Shown here: in pieces, positions 46,569 through 59,715 of the stretch | Layout: each line of letters opens with the position of its first letter | How positions within the stretch are numbered: the stretch's first letter is position 1 | From: Mytilus californianus | Taxonomy: Eukaryota; Mollusca; Bivalvia; Mytilida; Mytilidae | Length of the DNA: 64,000 nt | NCBI RefSeq assembly: GCF_021869535.1 | Contig: NW_026262734.1 | Location: forward strand, 109,837,088-109,901,087 | Reading direction: 5' to 3' | The notes under the pieces: generated by a model | Seen by the model: the letters and a program-made list of their open reading frames with translations, nothing else | What the model was told of the DNA's origin: nothing | Databases searched by the model: none | Program-made: the position numbers and the translations under genes

Positions 46569-47997
46569 GTAAATATCGGTCCGAGTCAGTGTTATGCATA
46601 ATTAATTTGCTGAACATCAGATGAAATCTGTAGCAGAAGATGATGATACAAAACGTGTGCTGTCTTTTGTAAATTTTGTTGACACATTACTAGGTTTCCA
46701 AATCTGGAAAACTTTAGAATAATTCCTCAAACAGTTTCAAAACTCATCAAAGACTGTTAAAATGTCATATGCTAGGTTTTATTATGAACTTGCATTCTTA
46801 GCTCTTCAACTGTTTCGATTCTTAAACATCCTTGGCTTCCAAATATTTTTTTTTTTATGTTATTCTCACAAGAAACTAACACATAGATTAATTCAAAATG
46901 GACAACAAATAAATATCATACAGCGATGAAAACAAATATGAAAGACGCCGATCAACGATGACGAACTGCTGGTTTAGTGAATGCATAATGAAAATGTTGT
47001 TGGATAAGCATTTTTGTGAGCGCTCAACCCATCCTAACATAGGACAGCTGTGTACCAGCACAACATAATAAAATGCGGTAAAAATGAAAATGGATTAAAG
47101 ACTTAAATGGTCAGGTTGTTTCATAAAAAGGAAGCATTCATAAGATTCAAATTCGGGAATATCTTGAAACAACTTAATAATGAGAGGGGCACATTGTAGG
47201 TCTGCAAACTTTGTGAGAAGTTCCAAAGATGTCTCTGGAAGTAAAATTGGCACAATTCATTTGTCCTGAAACATTAATAAGTGGCAAATCTGGCACGGAG
47301 AAAAAAACGTTGTCAAACATTTTCTCAATAATAGGTTCATTACTGCTACATGCGTGTTATCTATTTGTAAGGTATGAATGGATATAGCCTCAAAACTGAA
47401 TACAATTGCCAATGACACAAATATCAACCGCAGACAAACAAACGAGGAAGTAAACAACAAAATGTCTCCGTACGGCCTTCGACAATGATCAAAATCCATA
47501 TCGCATAGTGTGTAATATTATTTTGGGAGTTCAGCAACCCTTAATTATTCAACTATAAAATCAGTGTCACATGTGGAACAGGACCTGCGTACTCTTCCAA
47601 ATTACATGAGATCACCATGGTATATGTTGCCTCTTTTTAAGCTTTTATAACCATAAGTTCAATGATAATCGAAACGACTTTGTTTGTTCGTTAATAAAAG
47701 GTACTCATTTGACTAAACTAGATGCGCAATATGACAAATAATGTCCGTTCAGTCCTTTCAGTAATACTTGAGAGCAAAAGAAGGAAATATAACTTCTAAT
47801 GTGAACGTTGGTGAACTTATACAAGCGGAAAAGACTTAAACTCTTAGATGGAGTAGGGCATAAGGTAGATACATTCTTCAATATCCAAAGATTTCCTAAG
47901 TTTTATTACTGCAAATTTATAAAAATTGTATTCGTATTTTCACGCCAGTTTATCAAAGTACTGAGCTTCTTACCTGACGATATTCCAGGAGGAAAAT

Positions 47998-48490
47998 AAA
48001 AGAGGGACGAAAGATACCAGAGGGACAGTCAAACGCATAGAGCGAAAACAAACTGACAACGCCATGGCCAAAAATAAAAAGACAAACAGACAAATAATAG
48101 TATAGATGACACAACATAGAAAACTAAAAACTAAGCAACACGAACCCCACCAAAAACTGGGGGTGATCTCAGGTGCTCCGGAAGGGTAAGCAGATCCTGC
48201 TCCACATGTGGCACCCGTTGTGTTGCTTATGTTATTACAAATCCGGTAAATAGTCTAATTCGGTAGGTCACATTCGTGAAAAAGGAAGGGTATTGTACGA
48301 CATAAGGAACATATCCGATATCATCTGTGAAACGATTATTCCATAACGGTCAACCTATTAGTCATTACGTCCGTAAAATTTACGAAGGGATGATTTCAAC
48401 TTCACCATTTGGAACTCTTGGTTTAATAGCTTCCTTGTGAGCAGCAATCCTCTATCAAGGAAATCATGATAGGAAATACAAGCCCTTCTA
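47998..48490 (+). repeat. Dispersed mussel repeat (family 2), long copy
   Basis: The longest copy here, from AAGAGGGACGAAAGATACC through GGGTGATCTCAGGTGCTCCG and CGTAAAATTTACGAAGGGAT to AAATCATGATAGGAAATACA. It lies in the 720-base stretch missing from copy 1. Confidence 0.8.
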
Positions 48491-49170
48491 AAAGTAATTC
48501 TAAAATGTCTTTGAACAATGGGGCGATTCAAACAAAACAAGAACAAATAATTTCAAGTGTGCCATGTGTAAGACAAATATTTCTTATTGTCGAACCCAAC
48601 CTACCAATTTTCGCTCCATAACGTAAATATCAATAATATCAATAAAGCACCCGTTATGATAATTTTCTCTAACATTAGGCAAATGGATAACATAAATAAG
48701 GTGTATATGTCAATGAGACACTAATGTACCAAATAACCCCACACACACACACACACATACACACACCACCCCCCTCCTCCCTTTAAAAAGGCAAATAAAA
48801 ACAAAAACAAGAGTGTAAAATAGGGTCAATAAATTTAAAAACAACACGTTATAAATTTCAGGGATTTTCTTTCATCAGAACGCTTAAGCCGAATATTTGA
48901 AAGCCAAGGATGTATAAGAACAGAAACAGTTGAAGAGCTATATGACCAAAAAGGACATAAAAAGTAGCCACATCCATCTACGGTCAACTTTGCCTGAGGG
49001 AGTTAAAACCTTTGAAACCAAAGAATGAGAAAACCGTAGAAAAAGGATTCAATCTTTCGATATTATATTTTCTGTTTATTCATTTAATAACTGTAAATAA
49101 CATTTCTCAAATATGAAAATATCTTATACTTAGAATGATGTTTCAAAACGTAACTGTCATTATCTTATAG

Positions 49171-49385
49171 GATTGAAGTATACCAGTACCGATGCTACCG
49201 AGATATGCTTTCCCACTGTGGACTGTGGTTTTAATATTGATGGTTGCAGTTCTTTCTGTTTTGAGAAATTCTGTGCAGGATCAGCGAGGTGCGTCGGAAA
49301 CAACGAGTGTTGTTGTGAAGGTTGTGTAAGTGTTGGACAAGCAGAACGATTATTAAGAACAAAAAGGATCTTAACCAATACATGA
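49171..49385 (+). CDS. Orphan mature-peptide exon, B subfamily, with C-terminal extension (copy 2)
   Basis: Duplicate of the exon at 1,845, with the same intact acceptor (TTATAG), all ten cysteines and the read-through tail. One residue differs before the first cysteine (Ile for Thr, ATEIC). Between the B gene at 41.3 kb and this exon I found no M-R-A signal exon, only the decayed A promoter at 45.9 kb. As it enters in phase 1, it could in principle be joined to the signal exon at 39,190, about 10 kb upstream; otherwise it is a relic. The upstream 720 bases missing from copy 1 are present here. Confidence 0.6.
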
Positions 49386-50336
49386 TAGACCATCCAAGTT
49401 TGAATTTGATAATGGATAATGTTTTAGTAAATAAATGAAAATACAAACAGCAAAATGTTATCATTGAGACTTGGTTGATTACTATATTTGATTATATCTA
49501 TCCAATAAAACTTGAAATAAAAATTAACACTTATATGAGAAGGTCTTCTACAAATTGGTTTGGACAAAGTAAGAAACAAACAAGATAAAAGACGTCAATG
49601 GACAATATAAAATCAAAAGTAAAAAAATAGGCAACACCATGGCCTAGGAAAACAAGAACGAACGTGGCGAAATATTTAGAAAAACTAAACATGCTAAAGT
49701 TCACATCTGTTAATTTTCACGTTTGCTGCAAGATATAATTTGAAATACATAGCTCACGACAACAAAAAACAAATGATACGAGCTCAGTTAATTATAATAA
49801 GAGATAAGTCCACATAGATCAAGGAAAACCAGCAACTCTTGACACGGCTATATCATCTAAAAACAGGTTTATTCGAATCACATAATTGTCACTACAGATT
49901 ATGCTGAAAGTGAAAGTACATTATTTCCTCTGCTAGACGATATTTTATAAAGATATTGTCGTGTGCATCTTATAGTGTAATAGGTCCACTTTTGATAAAA
50001 ATGAAGATAGCTATATATATTTGAGATTAAAGTGCAATGTTTTGTATTCCTATACAACTATTATACAATTCAAATTAAATTTTTTATCACTACTACTAAA
50101 CGGGAAATATAATACTCACACGACGATATGTCCAAGCGTATTCCGAAAAATCAACAACTCTTCTAATGGCTTAATACTTCATAAGAAAGTAAAGTTTATT
50201 ACTACTGTTGCCTTTATGTATCCATATATTTATTCATATTAATCTTCAATTATGGTCCTAAATCCACAGTAAAATTACATTTGCTGTTTTGTTAAAGAAC
50301 ACACATACACGTTCGATTATGTCCACATATCTAAAA

Positions 50337-52530
50337 TGACTCAGATATTATAAGACAATGTCAAACCTTTTTGTGCTTTGCGAATCGTGTCCTTGGAAAT
50401 TCGAATGTAACGACAATAACTGTCCGATGTCCGTCGACCAATTTTAAGAAAACATTCTGCCTAAAGCGCTACAATTTCCTTTGATAAACAATGGATCCTA
50501 AAACAAAAGATGCCTCTCTTCCCTTCCTGATTGCAATACATTTTTTGATAGCTGAGAAAGGACAAATAGTATGATCAGATTTATGAAGCTGTATATTGAC
50601 ACCTATGCGAAAGAAATCTGTCTTAGAAGTTATAAGGTGTAGAATAGCATACGAATAAAAAATCTCAACATATGTTGCACTTAAATCTACAGGTTATTCA
50701 AAATGATTGAAACCGTTAATTCGCCACAACTCATAAATTATTAAAACAAAAGTTACGCTACTTGTTTAAAGCTGTTTCTAGCATACAATCAGTTAAAGGT
50801 AGAGAAAACACCCGATCTAAGAGAATTGAAAATTCTCCCATATCTGAAAATTAATAGGAAGAATTAGTTTTAGACTATGCTCTCACAGAGCGGATTATCA
50901 TATTGAGTATTTGGTGTGTCGATTCATTTGTATAATCAAACGGATGTTCACAGTTACTTTGGAGATAGTAAGGTTTAACGTGAAATCCATATAAATACGA
51001 TTTAGTGGTTGTATGTAAAATTCTCAGGTTTTTGTTACAATGTGCGACAAAAAAAAATCAACATATCCTCAGAAATCAGAAATGTTTTTACAAGCATACA
51101 ACGTAAGGATTCTAATAAGGTTCAGTATCAAAAAACATCTAGAACGACCTTCATTAACAATGTGTACCGTGGCTTCATTGCCACATCGAAATAAGATTCT
51201 TCATGTAGTCCATGAATGACCCAATAAGATGGCTGCAACGATGAGAAGATAAAGTTCTAGAAAGGCCAAGGAAAATTTCTTTTGACATGGAGCATATAAA
51301 TCTTACGGCCAAGTATGCCAAAACCGTTCCCCCTTAGAATATCCACCAAACGTAGAAGCCGCATCTGTATATAATTCGAAATCCTTTAACAATTTACCAA
51401 AAAAAGATTTTTGACAGTTGTTGATAATGATATTAGGCATTACATAAATGATCGATCCGGAATCTTAACACGCATGGCGAAATTGAAATGCCCTAACAGT
51501 TGTACAAGTTCACGTTTAGTACAGGATAGTCTGTTTAAAAACTACTTGATAAATTCAATTTGTTTTATTGAACGGGAAGCAGGTCTCCATCTCTTCCGCA
51601 TCAAGTGTAATACCCAAGTATTCCATAACTATACAAGGGCTAACAACCTTGTATTTAGTCAGTGGAATATATTTTAGAAAAAATATAGTCTTTTAAAGAT
51701 AGTAGTTATTAAAGCCATTGTTTTTTCTGCGCAAGAATCGGGTATATCTATAGTCAGAAAATCGTATATAAGGTGAAATATATATTCAATGTTGTAGATA
51801 TTAGTAGCATTCCAACAGATCGCTCTACACAAGTTATAACAAACAATTGGCGAATTCCTACAACCTAACGCTAGTCTATTAAAGGAATAGCATGGTGTTA
51901 CAGTTATCGCATATCTTTTTCCAATCGTGCACAACTCGTGTACTGCCCTTTTAACAACGCAATCGGAATATGATATATTTTTTGAATATGTATTACGCTC
52001 AACTGTTTGAGAAGAAAGAGGGGGAAAATTGTTCCATAATCGATAGCGTTACAAACTCTACAAACTTCTGGCCTTGCATGTGGAGCTAATACCAAAAGAA
52101 TGAAATTGTCCTTTACACCCTGTCAAATTTTACTTTTAAATCGTAAAGTACAGTAGCATCTTTGGCGGAAAGCATCATTTATAAAATTTCTGACCATTAC
52201 TGGACTCAATCGATGACCCCTATACCTGAAGCGCTCAAAATCGCCAAAAGCGCACACGAACTCTTTGATAGTCAGCGATCTATGAAGCTGGATGTCCTAT
52301 TTTTTCCTAGCGAAAAAATTTCCAGCTACTGCTAGTGAGTAAAGTACTAGCTGCCTGGCAGTGAACTGATTCAGAATCTTTCATTAACAAAACAGCTAAG
52401 GTAACGTCTCTATCTTCAATTATTTGCTTTTTAGGGCTAGTGAAATGATATCCAAGAAAGGCATAGACGATGACAGAATTCTTATATCTCGTTCCTGTTG
52501 TACCTGGACGATACTTCAACAGCTATCAGT
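50337..52530 (-). mobile_element. DIRS-like retrotransposon fossil (copy 2)
   Basis: Duplicate of 3,010-5,260 with the same domain order and the same altered RT box (HLIYDFLTID, Tyr codon at 51,764-51,766). A 60-base piece near 51,400 is missing relative to copy 1. The shared lesion shows that it was already dead before the block was copied. Confidence 0.8.
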
Positions 52531-52837
52531 TTTGGGTTTTGTTTTTATATTTACTGCATTCAGCGTCATTTAATGACGTATGATGTAGAATTGAAATGTT
52601 TCAAAAACAATATCGATAAAAAAGAGCTGTAGATGTACTTCAATGAGACAACAACAAACAACATAGAAAAGTAAACAAATTAAGTGGATAACATCTAAAT
52701 GTTTTTCATCAATTGCAAAGAAGATAATATTTGGAATGTTTCATGAATACGGCAACCTAGCTTCTACAAAAGTCATCCAACATGTTAACTCTGTCCTTCT
52801 TCAATAGAAGAGTGTCTCTTAGACATTGTCTTTAAGT

Positions 52838-53126
52838 GTGTATCCCCTCCCACCCCCCTTCCCCCCCCCCCCCCCCCCCCCCGGGTTTTCATGGGGTATT
52901 GTAATAATATACCAAAGGAATTTAAAATTGCCATGTTATGGCAAAAAACAAAAAAAACTACGAAAAGACAAATAACAGAATACAAAACGTAACATAGCAA
53001 ACCAAAGGCTGAGCAACACAAACCAAACCAAAAATTGTTTCCCAGAGTTGTAGCCAATGATCCGTGAGCAGAAAATATGATCAAGCTTACCATCGACTCA
53101 ATGAACAAATGTTTCTGAACATAAGT
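52838..53126 (+). mobile_element. 289-bp segment present only in copy 2
   Basis: It is flanked by TAAGT and contains a C run of more than 20 bases (52,859-52,881) followed by a diverged family 2 repeat (AGCAACACAAACCAAACCAA). Copy 1 has one TAAGT at the site. Either a recent insertion or a haplotype difference. Confidence 0.6.
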
Positions 53127-55026
53127 ATATGCATTATAAAATATCTTGAATGAAGTTCATCCACATATATTTTGCAAATCATATTTATTTGTGTCTTTAA
53201 GGGGTGTTTCAGAATGAAAACAAATATATTTACGCTGTGATGTTAAGATTATTCGCCACTTGAAATTGATCGGGAAAGAGTCACGTAACCACCCGAAATA
53301 GAAAGTAAAATACTGAGAAATAAATTGTAATAAAAGGGCATGCTCATGTGTAAAAATATCATTGAAGACAACTATGAACAGCTTAGCATCTCAAATTTAT
53401 AACAAAACTCGTTGCAAAGTATTGTACTTTTATATATAGCATATAATATCAAATTCAAATGTCAATCATTTCACAATTTGTACCTTTTTCAGTTTCGGGT
53501 ACATTTTCTATACTACTCCGATTATCTGTATTCTTTACCATATGTTAGCACAGTGTTTTGGTTTCGGATAAATCGTTGTTTTTAAAACGCTCTATTGGCT
53601 TCACAACGAGTAACTCCCCTTTGTAAACTGAGAACGCTAATTTTCATTTTAATTATTAAAATGAGCTGTTGTTTGTCTGTCAATATGAAATGTTTTTCAT
53701 CTTGTTATGCACTTTCGCCAAAAATGTAATTTGTTTGTTTTTTTCGGTACCATTGGATAAGAGTATCGCTGTTTTCACAGATGCGGTTGCAAAAAGAGGG
53801 GAGGGGTCCGAAGAACAACAGATTTCATCAGCAGATTTTTAAATCTTTGTTTTCACATCTAGCATTGTAGGGCATTGGTAACATATGGTATTCACTGTAT
53901 GGATTTACAGACAGATTTTTTTCATATATGCCAAAATAAAAAGTAAGGAGATGTGGTAAGATTGTCAATGAGACAACTATCCACCAGCATTTTAGAGTAA
54001 AGATATTGTGGATATAAGCAAGTATAGGTCATCGTACAGCCCTCATCAATACAGTTAATTCAAAAAAGATAAAGAAAGGGTCTGGAGGGGTCTTTTAATC
54101 CTGTATTTCTTTAATGTCAGTTTTTATGTCATTTTTTCTATTCATTATATTTCATGCCTTTTATTCTCTCTTCTTTGAAGTCTAGTACCACATTGTTCTC
54201 TATTCTTCCATTTTTTGGCCTATTGTTCTGTCTTCTTTGTTTTTCTGCTGTATTGGCCCCTTATTTTCTATTTTGTAAACCCCACCTAGACCCTCATAAA
54301 AGTAATGTTTATAAATTCAAAATCTTCAACCAAATTGCAATTCAATCTTTAATCCAGTCAGAATATTTTAATGAAAATTATAAACTTCAAATTAAGTTTG
54401 AAGTGACAACCAAACTAGAGTTTAGGCTAAACTACTGATTAGATTAATAAAACCAGGAAATATGATTGGTTGATCATTGGCAATCATACCAATTTTTTTA
54501 ATTTTTATACCGAAATTTATCACTGTCATTCCAATTTATAGGAAATTGATATCATCTTACATCATAAAGTCAGTTGTCTTTTCGTAGTTTTTTTTGTTTT
54601 TTGCCATAACATGGCCATTGCATTGTCATTTTGGTGGGGTTCGTGTTGTTCAGTCCGTGGTTTTCTATGTTGTGTTTTGTGTACTGTTGTTTGTGTGTTT
54701 GTCTTTGTCTTTTTTAGCCATGGCATTTTTGACTTGTTAGTTTGAATGTCCCTTTAGTATCCATCGCCTCTCTTTTTCTAAAGTTTGCTTACTTATAAAC
54801 CGATGTCAATGATATTATAGGTATACACCATGTTATAGAAAACTCATCTCACTTTTTCGTCATTATTTGGTAAGAATGGATCGGTACGGAAATTCTACAA
54901 TAATGTTAATATTTCGATGTTAAGATTTTGTGAAGCTACTCTTTATAAAAAAAATTATTTCATGATAGTAAAATTGTTGCGCTCAATTCCCGATGATATG
55001 TCTAAAGACTGCCTTTGTCCCTCCTT

Positions 55027-55748
55027 TTACAATACAGTATTACGTAGACTCCCTTTCTCTAACCCTCAACAATTCATACTAGTCTCCATGTCCTCAATTC
55101 AACAATACATACTTAGACTCCCTTTCCCACATTCTCTACAATTTTTCTCCCAACCTCGACAATACATAGTAAGAATCCCTTTCCACCAACCTCAACAATG
55201 ACTACATTTTTTTGAAACACTTTTGTTTTTTCGACGACAGGTATAGATTGTCTAAGCCTTATTTGGAACCCCATTTTTAAATGCATACCTAGATACCCTT
55301 TCCTCGACCCCCTCGACAATGCATACTCAGACTCCCTTCATCCACCCTCGACAATGCATACTTGTCCCACTTTCTCCACCCTCTACAATGCATACTTAGA
55401 CTCCCTTTCCCCTACCTCGACAATTCATACTAAGATTCCCTTTCCCTTAACTTCAACAATGCATACTTTGACTCCCTTTCCCTCACCCTTGACAATGCAT
55501 TCTTAGGCTCACTGTCCCCAATCCTCCATATTAGATACCTAAACTCCCTTTCTCCCATCCTCAACAATGCATACTTAGACTCAATTTCCCCTATCCTCAA
55601 CAAGGCAGACTTAGACTCCTTTTGCCCTATCCTCAATAATGCACACTAAGACTCATATGCCTCAAACCTCAATAATGCATACTAAGACTCCATTTTCCCT
55701 ATCCTCAACAAGTCATACTTAGACTCCTTGTCCCCTATCCTCACTAAT
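55027..55748. repeat. 36-bp minisatellite (copy 2)
   Basis: Duplicate of 7,470-8,195. A minus-strand frame of 68 codons at 55,430-55,636 reads as 12-residue repeats (LLRIGEIESKYA type); copy 1 does not keep it open, so it is not a gene. Confidence 0.85.
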
Positions 55749-56407
55749 GCAGCCATGCGATTTCTAACATAAACAAAATGTCACATCCAGGAAAAGGACA
55801 CAATTTATCGGTAAGATTACAGATTTTACGTATTTTCTGGTATTTAAAGTTTTAAGACTGCAATTTAACTTATGGCGCTTTTTTTTTTAAATCTTCCATC
55901 TTAGATTGATAAGTTGACGAAAAACGATACATTTACAACTAAAGACTGACCAACACCAACCGCGCAAAAATGTTGGAGTGATACCTCTCGAGTTATCCGA
56001 AATGGTGTGCAGACACTTCCCCATATGTGTCATCCATGGATGTAGTCATTGCAAGTATAAATAAGGTGATTGCACAATCGAGGGAAAGAGGATTGTAGCT
56101 ACGAAAATTGGAAGATATCAGCGACTCAAATATTAAAAAAAAACGGTCAACTAAATCCTAGTTGTGTCCGTAAATTTTTGAAGGAATGACTTTAACTTTA
56201 CCATTAGGAGCCTCTGGTTCAGTATTTTTCTTGTGAGCAGCAGCATTATACCAATGAAATCATGATAGAAAAATGCACTCTTTGGAATATCGTATCAATT
56301 CGGAGATGTATATTTTCCAAACTCAATAGTTAACATGCTCATCTTAATAATTTTTTATTGGATTTGGTAACGTTTGAAACGCCCTTTTTAAATCTATTTA
56401 TAAAATT

Positions 56408-56995
56408 GAGAATGGAAATGGGGAATGTGTCAAAGAGACAACAACTCAACCATAGAGCAGACAACAGCCGAAGGCCACCAATGGGTCTTCAATGCAGCGA
56501 GAAACTCCCGCACCCGGAGGCGTCCTTCAGCTGGCCCCTAAACAAATATGTATACTAGTTCAGTGATAATGGACGTCATACTAAACTCCAAATTATACAC
56601 AAGAAACTAAAATTAAAAATGATACAAGACTAACAAAGGCCAGAGGCTCCTGACTTGAGACAGGCGCAAAAATGCGGCGGGGTTAAACATGTTTTTTGAG
56701 ATCTCAACCCTCCCCCTATACCTCTAGCCAATGTAGAAAAAACAAACGTACAACAGTACGCACAGTAAAACTCAGTTTAAGAGAAGTCCGAGTCCGATGT
56801 CAGAATAGTAAACAAGAGAAAATAAACAAAATGACAATAATATATAAACGAACAAAGGACTACTAGCAGTTACTGACATGCCAGCTCCAGACCTCAATTA
56901 AACTGATTGAAAGATTATGTCTTCATCATATGAAAATCAAGTACAATCCCTCCCGTTAGGGGTTTAGTATCATACCGTCATAAAATATACCTTTT
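56408..56995 (+). repeat. Dispersed mussel repeat (family 3, copy 2)
   Basis: Duplicate of 8,855-9,445. Confidence 0.75.
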
Positions 56996-57413
56996 TCAGA
57001 ACTTATGAATTAATTACTAAGTTTTTCAAAAGTCGTTTTTTATAAGTTTTGAAGATTGTGCGATTTTCGCTAATTTGCTTGTCTTGTTATATCAGTTAAT
57101 TATCAATGTTTAAACAGTTTTAGACCATGTACAATTATTAAACTTATTTGCTACGTAAAATAACGTTACAGATACAAAATAATATATGTAGTCCAAACAA
57201 ATCCAGTGATCAAATTATAAAATGATAAAATTAATATGACAAGTACTCAGACGGCTAAAAGGAATAAATCATTGTTAGTTTTTATACCTTATGTTTCCGC
57301 TACAAAAAAATATCAGCCTTCTTTTCACGGAAAACAAACATATCCTGGACCACATGTCCTACCAATGAAAATAACTTTGATTATCATGTCCTTGTCCGTC
57401 TTATTAAACGATA

Positions 57414-57475
57414 CACTATTTAAAGGTAGACTAAATACGTTTAATTTTATTATACATAGTTCAAGTAAGACAGGT
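57414..57475 (+). promoter_or_regulatory. A promoter and UTR donor (copy 2)
   Basis: CACTATTTAAAGG and ACAG/GTAAGT are as at 9,864-9,920. Confidence 0.5.
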
Positions 57476-57629
57476 AAGTTTAATTACCTTAGTACAGAAG
57501 GTATGAAATTTTGTAATAGCGTCCAATGATTGTAATTGTAGATTTTATTCACCTTTAACATGTTTTATGTGAAATTAGATGATGGATGTTGAAAAAATTC
57601 TCACTATTTCATTTTTATTATTATCATTA

Positions 57630-57670
<41 letters not shown>

Positions 57671-58139
57671 ATAACAGTCGTATTTTTTTTTAAATCAGAC
57701 TAATGATATAGTACGCCAGACGCGCATCTACTTAATACTCAAAAGAAGCGTAAAATCAAAACAAATGGAATATCAAATCAAGTTCAAAGTTGACCATATT
57801 AAAATTCCAAAAAGTTGTTCCAAAGATGTCGTAAATATCAGTCAATGTCAGTTGTAAGCTTAAGTAATATGCGTAACAATGAGTACTCAAAAACCCATCA
57901 AAGACTGTTTAAAATGTCACATATATAATTAATTTTGCATTTGATCACTTTCCCGCACATAAGCTTCTATAAAGATTACATAATGAGATTTTAATCGCTT
58001 CTATTTGATCTTAATGCGATTGATGTGTTTCCCTCGGTTTTAGTTTGTAACCCAGATTTGTTTTCGCTTAATCGATTTATGACTATTGCACAGCGGTATA
58101 CTACTGTTGCCTTTATTTATCTTGCAGGACTACTGCATA

Positions 58140-58768
58140 ATGAGAGCCTTCTTTGTCTTTTGCATTGTATTGATATGTTTGTCGGGTAAGTTCACGTAAG
58201 TGTATCGTGTTATGCAATTATCATATTATGGTTTAAAGACTGATTGGCTCGGAAGCAGAAGAATGGTTCTAGGCTCGATTGTGAGCTAGCACGTTTAAAT
58301 TCAGCTCAATGTATATTTGTAAATACCAAAACTACCAATATGGTCATTTCTAACAGAAAAACATATGCAATACTTTTAATAACATGAGTTATTGATACTC
58401 ATTGATGCCGTAAACCAACCCATTTTTGTCACTTTAAATAAAACATAAAGATAAGATGTTAACGATGTTAGCAACTCTTGATTTTGACGATTTGTCAGAT
58501 ATTCGGAAACCTCTATTTTTATCCATGTAGTGACTATAAAGATTTTGCCAACTAATCATAACCTGACTATTAAACAGATTTTTTAATGAAAAAGAAACAA
58601 TTTGTTTTAGGTTTGGATCATACTGATGCTGCTGTTAAGTGCTTTAAAAGTTACTGCAGTAACGATGCTGGTTGCAGACAGGGATGTCTCGCCAATGGTT
58701 GTGGCTCGAAACATTTCTGCAGTGTCAAAGAAAAGCAATGCTGCTGTGATGGTTGTATTTCTGAATAA
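58140..58768 (+). CDS. Secreted 10-cysteine peptide, A subfamily (complete, copy 2)
   Basis: Coding exons are 58,140-58,185 and 58,611-58,768. Splice sites are intact (TTGCAG before 58,128; G/GTAAGT; TTTTAG before 58,611). The encoded 67-residue precursor is identical to that of the gene at 10,598. The few coding differences are silent, such as TGT against TGC in the CCC run, while the intron and flanks show scattered changes (for example 58,540-58,550). If the duplication is real the locus has two identical A products; if it is a haplotype artefact this is the other allele. Confidence 0.85.
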
Positions 58769-59534
58769 CAACAGGAAAATTTCAAACATAACATTTTGAG
58801 CAGTGCAGAGAACGTGTTTATCTATGCATATTGAATTGTTACATTAATCTACGATCTGAAATTAACATTTATCTGACATTTTGATTTGTCGATAGATTTA
58901 TGAATTAAAGTATTGTTAACTATCATTTATCACAGTTATTGAACATGCTCATTTTTAACGGAACTGCTTTTTATTATCTCTGGGGGGTTATTAATGCACT
59001 GCATAAAGACGCTCGTGTTTGTTTACGATGACAAGATTTTTAAACGAAATATGTATTTATAAGAATCTAATGAATACTTTTGGCATGTAAATGCATTGAC
59101 AACAAAGAATTTTGTTGGATACACGGAAACACATCTAGTTGTTTTCAATAGATGATAATATGTACAAACATTCATTCATGAAATCTATAATTCTACAGAT
59201 TTTTTGGACGATTTCTTTAATTAAACATTTAAGGTGGGATCGCTGTTTCATAATCTCTTTACCAAACATGTGGTGGAGTTAAGTCATATGATATATATGT
59301 ATCTCAACTTCAAATCGATCATAAACCGTTTACCTATACATTTCCAGTAATTAAGTTTAAATGTTACGAATAGTGAAATATTTAGGAAAAATAGTTTACA
59401 TGTATCAATGGATATAATTTGGGATATTAATAAAATCTATTGAGTCACACTGTATTCAATACAAAGCATGCCTTAAAAGTTAATGTTATATTAAGATGCA
59501 GGTTTATTTGCTCCAAAAAAATAAAAAAAACCAA

Positions 59535-59715
59535 TACGTTATAAATTGTCTTTTCTGGATTTACTTCCATCAGGAACGCTCAAAGCCGAATATTTAAAAA
59601 AGCCCACGATGTACAAGAACCAAAACAGTTGAAGAGCTATATTACCAAAAAGTACCGAAGTATTCACTACTGAACTGATGTTACCCTCGGGACTGATAGT
59701 ACACCAGCAGAGGTA
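59535..59715 (+). repeat. Dispersed repeat (family 6, copy 2)
   Basis: Duplicate of 11,990-12,175. Confidence 0.65.
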
